This document shows positions 55,838-64,000 of a DNA stretch of 64,000 nt, in pieces; position 1 is the first letter of the stretch, and every line of letters starts with the position of its first letter. The stretch comes from Biscogniauxia marginata (lineage: Eukaryota; Ascomycota; Sordariomycetes; Xylariales; Xylariaceae): the NCBI GenBank assembly GCA_022695795.1, contig MU404068.1:248001-312000 (forward strand). The letters are read 5' to 3'. Made by a program: the position numbers and the translations under genes. A model generated the notes under the pieces. It was not told the DNA's origin. It ran no database searches and was given only the letters and a program-made list of their open reading frames with translations.

Positions 55838-58339
55838 TCAGCTAAAATGATCGCCCTCGCCCAACTTCCCCGCGATCCCCAGACGCACGAGGCGGCGGTA
55901 CCTCTCCTTACGGACTTGCTCCTCGTGCTGCTCGCGCGCCTTCTTCTTGCGCTCGTAGACGGCGCGGACGCAGCGGCGGATCTGGCCCTTGCCCTCGTCG
56001 AAGTTGGCGCGCGCGAGCGCGACCACGCGGTCGATCTGCTCGGGCGTGTAGACGAAGTTCCAGGTGCTCAGGTAGTCGCTGGCGGCCGGGTCAACGCCGG
56101 GGACCTTGGGGTTCGCCAGGAATGGCAAGTACACAACCGCGATGCCAGCGTTGGGCTCCATCAGCTGCCACGTCGTCTCGTCCGTTAGCGCCTTTGACGG
56201 CGGTGGCGGCTCCGACGACCGCTCCTCCGTGGTGCCCACCCAGATTGTGCAGTACCCGAGGTCCGAGTCTTCTGGGTTAGAGACATCATGCTTGGCTTTG
56301 TCCTTCTGCTCCGTGTCAGGGCTCCGGGCGGTGGCAGCAGCGGCCGTGGGGGTTTCCCCGACGTGCTGCGCTTTTTGGTCCTGTTGTGCTTGTTCAAGTT
56401 TATTTTGCGCATCCAAGGGTGTGTCGGCCCGAGCTGCGTCAAGTTGTTGTTGGATCTCCTGAGATGACTCCATCGCTCTAGGCCAACCTACACCAACTGG
56501 CCATCCCTTGACTCCACGTTGGCGGGCGTACCCGTCTACTACGGCTAGCCAGTTGTCCGTCTTGACGTCAGCGGAAGCGTCAAAGGCCACAATCACGTCA
56601 ACGTCTCGGCCAGGTCGAAGTAAGGGGTAGATTGGTAAGTTATTCGACATTCCAGCGTCCATAAGCTGTAAATATTTGTTTTTATAGACTGTCGTGGGAG
56701 TTGTAAAACGTAGCTTTCCCTCCATATTGTATGTAAAATTAGGTATCTGAGCTGGGTCGATGGGATGCACCTTTTCCAAGTCTTCGTTACGTCCGTGAAT
56801 CATTTCGTCAATGGTGCCGAATCCCGTGAGACTCTTTACAAGAGGCCGAACTTCTCGATAATAGTGACTAAGAGTCGCGCAGAAAGCACTGCCAAATATA
56901 CCCATCAAGATTGGCATACGAAGCTCAGGCAAGTGAAAGCCGCTTTCGGGTTGTACATCAGCCCCGTCGTTGAAACGTCGACCAAGTGCCCAAGTCGGAA
57001 TGCCGGCGCCGAATTCCTCGCAGAAAACCTCGTACGGAGTCATCTCAAACCACTGAAACCAAGCTTCTTGCTTCGCAATCGCTTTTATTTCCTCCGAGAA
57101 TGCATCTTGAGAGGTCGACGTAATATCAGGTATCTCATGCCGAACTGCTGTATAAATTGGCATGGGATTCTGGCCGAATTTGATGTAGTCTCGTTGGTTG
57201 GAGAGCTTGAAATCTCTATCGTTGACACCTAGCTCTCCTTTTGGGACTAGGAGCCTTGCTGATAATAGAATGCCATATACGTCAACCAAACCGAAATCCG
57301 CATTTGGATCCCCTTTAAGCTTCTCGACCATGCTGCTGAGAAGTAACTTATTGGTGGGAGAAGTTGTTACCGCCGACAGGGCAGTAGGGGGGTACGCAAT
57401 GTGAACCCCTAACCTTGCTTTCATATGGTCGACAATGCGATCAAGCCGACAGTGCGTGAGTGAGGAATTATAGATGGCCTGTAGCCAACACGAGCCACTG
57501 ACCCCTGATGTGTATGTCACGCAGTCATATAACCCGTCCTCTTGGGTTGCAAGTAAAGAACCCGTTCCGGCAACTAAAGCTCGAAGTCCGCCACCCGAGC
57601 CACAAACAGAAATGGTAGGGACGTCGTCGGGATGAACGTCGCTCTCATCCAAGTCGAGATACTTAGCTAAAGCCATTGTCACAACCTTCTTTCGGCGGGC
57701 TAGATACTCCTTCTCCTCGTCACAGAGTTGATCGGACACTCGAACCTTGGCAGAATATTGGATCTCTGGATTGATGAATGGGTTGTGGGCCTCATGCCAT
57801 ATTTGATTAGCCAGCGATCCATCGGACGTAGAGAGCTCCCGCTGCAGTTTTCGGATATGGCTTGGAATTCCTTTGGACCAATCAGGGAGGATCAAGTCGA
57901 CGATACGGTCAGAAAACGTTGACCACTCGATATCTGTCACATTAGAGAAGTCCTCAAACCGGTTAGCGAAGGCAGCCCAGGCCGTCTCCTTGCCTTGGCA
58001 TGGTTTATCCTTCTTTGCAGCTTCCGGGTGCTCTTTTCCACTCCTGACGAGCCGGGTCCGGCGCGATTCATCGTCTGGATAGAGCGGGTATATGAGCAAG
58101 CCGCCAAGAATAAAGATCACAGTCGCGATTGTAAAGGGTCTTGTACCAGCCTTGCGTTCCTGCTGTTGTTTCGCGAGGCTGAAAAAACCACGTGGTATTT
58201 GCCCTTGTCGTAAGGTTGATCGACTAGTAGCAGGAAGCCGGGAGGATAGCTTCGGTGTCCCGGCAGAGATCGGCAGCCACCGGATGGTTCTATAGGCCAG
58301 CCTCCCACAAATTGCCTGGCATGCTTGAAAATATCTCAT
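55838..58339 (-). CDS. cPLA2-like phospholipase, membrane-anchored
   Basis: Intronless, 833 residues. The PLA2c/lysophospholipase domain hydrolyses acyl ester bonds of (lyso)phospholipids using a Ser-Asp dyad. Visible elements are the oxyanion-hole motif CGSGGGLRA (near 247-254), nucleophile Ser281 in TSGVSGSCW, and DAGMSNNLPIYP (near 558-570) with the catalytic Asp. The N-terminus (1-65) is Arg/Ser-rich, low in acidic residues and amphipathic, followed by a TM helix (about 69-87, TIATVIFILGGLLIYPLY). That suggests mitochondrial inner-membrane or other membrane anchoring; fungal cPLA2 relatives with such ends are known, but location is inferred here. The C-terminus has a Gln/Ala/Lys-rich low-complexity linker. 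It is convergent with MRPL3. The P450 gene lies 672 bp upstream on the same strand. Confidence 0.9.
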   Translation of the reverse strand: MRYFQACQAICGRLAYRTIRWLPISAGTPKLSSRLPATSRSTLRQGQIPRGFFSLAKQQQERKAGTRPFTIATVIFILGGLLIYPLYPDDESRRTRLVRSGKEHPEAAKKDKPCQGKETAWAAFANRFEDFSNVTDIEWSTFSDRIVDLILPDWSKGIPSHIRKLQRELSTSDGSLANQIWHEAHNPFINPEIQYSAKVRVSDQLCDEEKEYLARRKKVVTMALAKYLDLDESDVHPDDVPTISVCGSGGGLRALVAGTGSLLATQEDGLYDCVTYTSGVSGSCWLQAIYNSSLTHCRLDRIVDHMKARLGVHIAYPPTALSAVTTSPTNKLLLSSMVEKLKGDPNADFGLVDVYGILLSARLLVPKGELGVNDRDFKLSNQRDYIKFGQNPMPIYTAVRHEIPDITSTSQDAFSEEIKAIAKQEAWFQWFEMTPYEVFCEEFGAGIPTWALGRRFNDGADVQPESGFHLPELRMPILMGIFGSAFCATLSHYYREVRPLVKSLTGFGTIDEMIHGRNEDLEKVHPIDPAQIPNFTYNMEGKLRFTTPTTVYKNKYLQLMDAGMSNNLPIYPLLRPGRDVDVIVAFDASADVKTDNWLAVVDGYARQRGVKGWPVGVGWPRAMESSQEIQQQLDAARADTPLDAQNKLEQAQQDQKAQHVGETPTAAAATARSPDTEQKDKAKHDVSNPEDSDLGYCTIWVGTTEERSSEPPPPSKALTDETTWQLMEPNAGIAVVYLPFLANPKVPGVDPAASDYLSTWNFVYTPEQIDRVVALARANFDEGKGQIRRCVRAVYERKKKAREQHEEQVRKERYRRLVRLGIAGKLGEGDHFS

Positions 58340-59010
58340 TTTGGTCGTAGAATGAGAAAGGGCCCCTCAGGAAAAGGACGCGACGTGCTGAACATGGTCT
58401 CTTGGTTAAGCGGGTTAGTGAGTGGGAAAAACTATTTCAGTGATTTCTCGTCTGAGAAATTTCACTGCGTAGATTGTTGTGTGTGTACCGTGAACTATTC
58501 TTCCATGACGGAGGTCAGAACATATGAGTAGTGACATCATAAATACCCCGCAGTTGCATATATGTAGACCCGATATGCAATTAAATCAGTCATGCTACCT
58601 GGGTACTTACCTCTTATCTGCTACCCCTTTTCTGCGTAGTAATTCTGCATCCATGTAAGACGAAAGGGAATCAACTCTGTTATGCCAGCTACATCGCATG
58701 AGTAAATTAGCCAAGGTGGTTGGATAGTAATTCATGTTAGCTCTAAAAGAAAAGTCCCTATATGTTTATTTTCCTATGTCGCACCTACTCATCGCTCCAG
58801 AACCTATTTTTGCAGTAGTCGAGAACAGAATATCCGGCGTTCAACGGGGTATGGATGACATTATATACCAGGAACTTACCCCCCCCCCCCCCATCTTTGT
58901 AGCTGAATTCAACTGTGCTATACAACCTTGCACTCTCATAACGCCACCTGGCAAAATATCATGCACATGCGTGCAATCTTCCGAGTATCTATCCTTCCTG
59001 GCCACGTTGT
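58340..59010. other. Intergenic between P450 and PLA2
   Basis: Holds the phospholipase promoter and P450 3' region. A 14-base C run lies at 58879-58892. No gene is supported. Confidence 0.5.
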
Positions 59011-60985
59011 TTACTGCAGACCCATGCGAACATTTAGACCTGAGAAGAACACCAAGGCTCTATGGCATGGTTAGCTAGGCTTACTATTGGATTCGAAGTA
59101 GGATATATCATCTAAAACTCACCCGGACTCCTCCTTTAATTCCAAGTCATCTGCCACGTGAAAAGCGTAACGCATGAGGATAGTAGGCACAACCTAAGAC
59201 TAGGTTTAGCATATCAGGAACATTAGCGGGAAAGAAAGACGACAATTACCTTTTCCATCCCAAGCCAGCTGATATCTTAGAGCGTCGTTAGCAACACAAC
59301 ACCAAGGGGTACTAGTGATGCGACTCACTTCGACCAATACAAGTTCGGGACCCTCCTCCAAAGGCAAAGAAGAATCGTTCTGGTATTATATTCGTATAAG
59401 TATCGTGTTTCAGCTTGAGAAAAACATCTCTCATTTCATGACGTACTCAGATCACCCTCGGAGTACTTGTTTAGCCACCTCTCCGGGCGAAATTCGTTCG
59501 CATCTGGGCCCCAGACCTCGGGCATTCGATGGATTGCCCATGCAGAAGAGCCGACCACCACCTATGAACACTCTTTAGCTTCCGATTTCAAGCGAATTTT
59601 TCTGTACGAATATACTCACACCTTCCGGGATATAGTAAGGGCCAATGCTCATGCCGCCCTGAGGGACATCTCGGTCTAGCACAATGGCCACCGGAGGCAA
59701 CAAACGCATGGACTCGTATAATACGGCTTGTAAATAACCACATGATTTCGCCTGCTCGGATGAGACCAAGTCACTCAACTGGCCATTTGCCTTCTTTTCT
59801 TTAAGCTCCTCCAGAAGACGGTTAAGCTTATCGGGGTTCTTGAAGAGAAAGTAGAATAGGCCGCGAAGAGCCCCCGATGTCGTATCAGATCCGGCAAAGA
59901 CATTAGATGTCATCATGAATGCAATATCTACATCTGAAAGTTGCGACTTTTCCTTTTGCACGGCGAAAAGCTGTCCCAAGATATCTCTATCATCGCCGCC
60001 GCGGTCCTTTCGCCCAACAACTTCCTTTGATGCGTAGTTGAAGAAATATCCATTGCGGTCATTGGCTGCCAACCAATTCCCAATTATGGGTTTAAGCTTC
60101 TCGTGAATTCGATGAATCCAGGATGCCTGCATAAGCCATGCCATCGAGATCATGGAACGTTGTATCTTGAGGAATAGCCCTTGGTCATCGCCGGCATCGA
60201 CGAACCCGAATGGCCGCGTGAAGCTCACTGCTCCAGTAACATCTTAATCCACAAAAGAAAATTTGAAGGTTAAAATTGAGACCCCAAAGAACAATTCCAC
60301 TAGACTTTAGACGTACCGAAAGCAAAGAGCTGAAGCCAAAATCCAAGATCGACAGTTTCACCAAGTCGCTCATCAAGCTTCCCCAGCATAAGTTGAATAA
60401 CACTGTCAACCTTGGGCTCTAAATGTATCATTGACTCCATGGAATAGGCTCGTGCGACAAGTTTTCGTTGAGCCGAATGTATCTTCTCGTTCCTTTCTCC
60501 GGCGAGATCGAAAGGACGAGTTCCCTGCATAACGTTGTATGAGATGTCCTTCGTGAACTTGTTGCCAGCCTCTTTTTTGTCGTCAACCTGTGCTTGTCAT
60601 ATCTCAGGGGGGGGGACAGGGTCTGAACGTACTGTATATTTCCCGAAATGCCATAGGATCTGCGACACTCCTGCAACTGAGATTTAGTATTCTATGCAAT
60701 TTCGCAGTGATCACCTAATATCCATGACTCGACGTACAAGTTGTTTGGCCCAATCCGCACAACCTTCCCATATTTTTCATGTAGTGAAACGATGTCTCGA
60801 TGAAGCTGACCGCGCCATGTTATATACGCTCGATAGAGGTTCGAAAATTTGGCTAAGAAAGGGCCGGGAACTTTTGCGAGAGGCGATAGGAAGCATTGGT
60901 AAAAGACATGGAAAGTAGTAGCAAGGAACAAGATACCAGCCGCTGCTTGAAAAGCAAATAGCGCCAGTGATGCCGGCGACTGCAT
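59011..60985 (-). CDS. Cytochrome P450 monooxygenase
   Basis: Heme-thiolate monooxygenase of unknown substrate, of the fungal pisatin-demethylase-like style. Nine exons join in phase to 504 residues: 60985-60715, 60670-60633, 60587-60317, 60242-59620, 59561-59447, 59379-59329, 59275-59250, 59193-59123 and 59059-59011. It has an N-terminal ER anchor (LALFAFQAAAGILFLATTF) and KVPGPF. The I-helix is FAGSDTTSGA, the ExxR is ESMRLLP, the PERF-type block is FRPERWL, and the heme loop is FAFGGGSRTCIGRN with the Cys ligand. The ending is GLNVRMGLQ. Every motif is intact, so this is a functional-looking gene despite its fragmented frames. The start uses the ATG at 60985, not an upstream TTG. A 9-base G run sits inside the second intron. 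The MBL-fold gene lies 745 bp away on the same strand. Confidence 0.9.
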
Positions 60986-61729
60986 AGCTATTTCGTGAAT
61001 GTTGTGAAGTGATCGATATAGCGTCAAACGCAATTTAACTTCACATCACATCACATCACATCGCCGGAGAGACAAGACTAAGACAGGTTAAACCATCAGA
61101 TCAACAAGTCCATATATACACGCTAGGTAGGTATAGGTGGCCTGTGAATTGAGGGGCTTCACCGATCTTGACAATATACCGGGTCCATCACATGCCCAAC
61201 TTGGAATGTAACGGCGTCGTAGTATCCAAATTGCAAATACATTGCATACGATCCATCACGTACACACGGCTCACAGGCTTGGTGCCCACTGATGTTTCGT
61301 ACATCGCGGTAGGGCCTATGATATGGACGATGATGAATAGATGGTGTCAACAGCTAAGCCGCCCCAGATCATGCGAACATATGACAGATAATTAAGAAGA
61401 AGCCGCATACTACCTAACCTACTTACTACGATATACCCGGTTTCTGTCGTCGGTCTCATCGCGTCGAGACAATCTGCCGAATACTATTCTATCGGAGCAG
61501 CGAATAGCCGGGATGCCTCTTTCACTTCTTCCGTACCTATAGGCATGAAATATCTTGTTATCACCGAGTTCCACTTATATATGTCTAGCCCGACTTAGTG
61601 CTTATCAATAGATCAATAGCCATAGACTTGTTCACCGTGAAGGATATCGGATCTCGCTCACTTCGCGGGGTTGTTCACCTAGCTGACACTCGGATATAAT
61701 CTCTGAAGTCCCCCAGAACCGGGGATATC
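60986..61729. other. Intergenic between MBL gene and P450
   Basis: P450 promoter side with a short (CACAT)n-like repeat at about 61043-61061. No gene is supported. Confidence 0.5.
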
Positions 61730-62773
61730 CTAGACAAGCTCGTACCTGGTCCCCCCGAAGATAGGTGCCATACACCCTGGCAGCTCCATCTCCATGCGGA
61801 CCTTAAATCGCCACCCGGTACAGTGACCGGGCATTAGGATCTTTGGCTCGAGGGCCTTCAAGTCCCGCATAGACTGCTCCAGCTTCTCGGGCGACCCATC
61901 AGCCAGGTGGTATCCCCCAACGATAGAGTACAACGAAGAGCCTCCGCCCAGTTCAACTGCGTGTCGCGACACGTTCACCACCCCCGCGTGACTGCAGCCT
62001 GTGAATACGACTAGCCCTTTGCCCTTGAGATTACACATGACAAATCTCTCATCCATTATGAGCTCATCTTGCACCCACTCCCCTTCTGAATTAAGGCGAA
62101 TCCCGCCCGAGATGCCCGTCTCGTAGGGCGTGTGTCTGGGAATCGACCCAGACACGAGGAAAGTGTCCTCAAGCACGGTGTGGGCCTCGCCGCTCTTGAA
62201 GACTACCGCACCGGCCTCCTCCACCTCGGCAAACGTCGGGTCGGGCTCGAGGGATATCGGCTCCCGGGCCATCACGCCCCTGAAATCCGGTCTGTCCGGA
62301 TGCAAGTCGACCACGACCTTTTCCGCACGTGTGCCCGGGCGGCTTTGCTTGGCTGCCTCGATCATCCGCACGGCCGCGAGCACGCCACCCGAGTGGTCGC
62401 GGTGCCAGTGCGAGAGGACAACTCGCTCGATGAGCCCGGCGTCCAGGCCCAGTCTCGTGACGTTTCTCTCCCACACGGCCTCCTCGGGCCCCGCATCGAA
62501 GAGGAGGCTATGGGACTTGCCGTCCCTTGTCACGGTTATCAGCAAGGATAAGCCGTGCGCGCCGCAGCATAGCGTGTCCATTCTCATCTCCTTGGAGCTG
62601 CCGCCGCGTTGGGCGCTGCTTGGGAGGGCGGTTAGTGGTGCGCCCATGAATGATTGGGGGTGTTTGACTCCAGGGTGTGGCGATGGCGAGATCTGGTCGA
62701 TCTCATCGTTGACGATGGCGTGGATGGTCAAGCTGTCGACTTCGACGAGTTTCGGAATTTGCGAGGGGGCCAT
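61730..62773 (-). CDS. Metallo-beta-lactamase-fold hydrolase
   Basis: Intronless, 347 residues. The metal-binding motif SHWHRDHSGG (HxHxDH, near 120-128) marks the MBL fold, supported by LLFDAGPEE before it, FTGCSHAGVVN (third metal His) and IVGGYHL and MPGHCTGW later. The closest style is the small-molecule hydrolase group that includes MJ0301-like proteins; substrate is unknown and it should not be read as antibiotic resistance. No signal peptide is seen, so it is probably cytosolic. It lies directly upstream of the P450 gene on the same strand, a layout that would fit a small metabolic or detoxification pair, but two genes alone are weak evidence. Confidence 0.88.
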   Translation of the reverse strand: MAPSQIPKLVEVDSLTIHAIVNDEIDQISPSPHPGVKHPQSFMGAPLTALPSSAQRGGSSKEMRMDTLCCGAHGLSLLITVTRDGKSHSLLFDAGPEEAVWERNVTRLGLDAGLIERVVLSHWHRDHSGGVLAAVRMIEAAKQSRPGTRAEKVVVDLHPDRPDFRGVMAREPISLEPDPTFAEVEEAGAVVFKSGEAHTVLEDTFLVSGSIPRHTPYETGISGGIRLNSEGEWVQDELIMDERFVMCNLKGKGLVVFTGCSHAGVVNVSRHAVELGGGSSLYSIVGGYHLADGSPEKLEQSMRDLKALEPKILMPGHCTGWRFKVRMEMELPGCMAPIFGGTRYELV

Positions 62774-64000
62774 ATTGATGGATATTTCAAAATCTTGCGT
62801 TGAGTGCGAGTTCTTTTTTCGGGGTTTTCCCTTTGCCTTTTCTTTCTTATGGAAAGATACACATCGATGTTCTGCGCCCTTGGCTTTTTTGTGTTGATTT
62901 TAGAGTTAATGCCTCTCATATATATACACGACGACTCTTTCTCGTTTGAGAATACTAGATACCATTATGTTTCCACTCTACTTAACGACCCTTGCCGTAT
63001 CACATAAGAGTCGAGCAAGTTTTAACGGGGAGCTGTTATTCAGGGATATCGAGATCTTAGTAACCTCGTATACACATGTAGGTATATCTTGGTTGCTAAG
63101 CGGTGAGACGGCATATCTTGGCGATATAAAGTTACTCAAAATCTGATTCGTACGCTTAAGGATCTCTTCTTTAATATGATATAGCTTTTTCGCCTGCCGT
63201 AGCTTGTGTAATCAATCATCAGACTGTAAACCATCACGAAAACCTATAGAGAGACATGGAATACGTGGCACCCAGGAAGCTTCTGCATAAATTAGTAATA
63301 ACGGTTGGTGCCAAATTAAGTGCCCCCAGTATTTGAGGTATCGCCGCTGACAAGAACTGTGAAATCGCCGGGCTGGTCATGTTAATTGCTGACATCGCCG
63401 CTTACGTCTGCATTTGGTGCCCGAATCCATCGATTCTTGAGTGCAAGCTGTCAAAAAGCTGTCTTATAGATCCTACTGAATTTGCTTTTTACTTGTCGGC
63501 ACTAATCACGGATTGAAGCTAGGGAGAACAATAGTCGTTCTTAGATTGTTTAGAGACCATATCTCTTGGTAGATAAGCAAGTTAGCAAGTTCCCTTCTCG
63601 GAAGATGTCCTTGCTATCTTCATCTTCGGTTATATGGCGTTTTACTGAGCGACTGGGAGGATAACGGGTGTTCCATCGTACGAGTTGGGCTGATTCTCGG
63701 CTCCCTGGACACCTAGGACGAGAAATGTTGCGAGTAGGAATTGTTGTGCGTGAAGACACAGCTAATTTCTGCAGTGGGCTACGGATACAGAGTCCAGAAT
63801 ATCCTGAAGAATAGTTTCAGAGTACAGAAGGACAACTATTCATATATTTATAAAAGGTTGTTGGGAGAATGGCGTTTCGCACGCCATCGCCTTTGTTTTT
63901 CACATTCTCACTTAATGAAGCTAGGTTAGACTTCATTGATGCTTCGGGAAATTTATCTGACAGCATGTGTGATATACAGATTAGCGAGTGAGAGTTCGAC
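62774..64000. other. Intergenic, right end of window
   Basis: MBL promoter region followed by about 1 kb without a supported gene. Frames at 63550-63929 are short and lack motifs. A gene starting beyond the window edge cannot be excluded. Confidence 0.45.

Noticed and set aside
59575..61033. P450 as a pseudogene broken into fragments
   Set aside because: All breaks are explained by eight in-phase GT-AG introns and every key motif is intact.
62130..62897. 255-codon plus-strand frame
   Set aside because: Antisense to the MBL-fold gene, whose motifs are clear; the opposite frame is a shadow.
1..64000. CRISPR array or prokaryotic defence system
   Set aside because: No spaced direct repeats; introns and gene content are fungal.

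Overview
The window looks like nuclear DNA of a filamentous ascomycete, most likely a Sordariomycete. The evidence is short introns (about 50-230 nt) with GT(A/G)AGT-type donors and CTAAC/CTGAC branch points, several heterokaryon-incompatibility (HET) type genes, pseudogenes whose stops fit C-to-T/G-to-A change (RIP-like), and fungal housekeeping genes. Gene models below were built by reading both strands and joining exons by splice signals and phase. Family names come from recognised motifs, not from a search.

Layout. 0.8-12.1 kb is a conserved left flank: mitochondrial RNA polymerase (RPO41) divergent from ATP25, then a secreted S1/P1 nuclease convergent with the exopolyphosphatase PPX1. 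13-35.4 kb is an accessory block: a decayed berberine-bridge-type FAD oxidase, a frameshifted HET-like gene, two diverged copies of a large Cys-rich HET-like gene (18.1 and 23.5 kb), a broken third copy (26.4-27.4 kb), two paralogous four-helix membrane proteins (21.1 and 28.3 kb), a decayed protein kinase, a decayed FAD monooxygenase, and a canonical HET-domain gene (33.5 kb). 36.6-62.8 kb is a right flank of mostly ordinary genes: VPS15, a secreted guanyl-specific RNase, a Fus1-like SH3 membrane protein, a small four-exon membrane protein divergent from the mitoribosomal protein MRPL3, a cPLA2-like phospholipase, a nine-exon cytochrome P450 and a metallo-beta-lactamase-fold hydrolase.

The best candidate for something undescribed is the repeated association of the Cys-rich HET-like protein with the four-TM protein. 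Both families occur twice, interleaved, within 12 kb. I infer a membrane-linked non-self recognition or cell-death module; no function is proven by the sequence. Four HET-type loci plus one relic in about 20 kb suggest a rapidly evolving allorecognition island between stable genes.

The 47-52.7 kb interval is a long stretch where I cannot support a gene. No tRNA, rRNA, CRISPR array or intact transposon was recognised.
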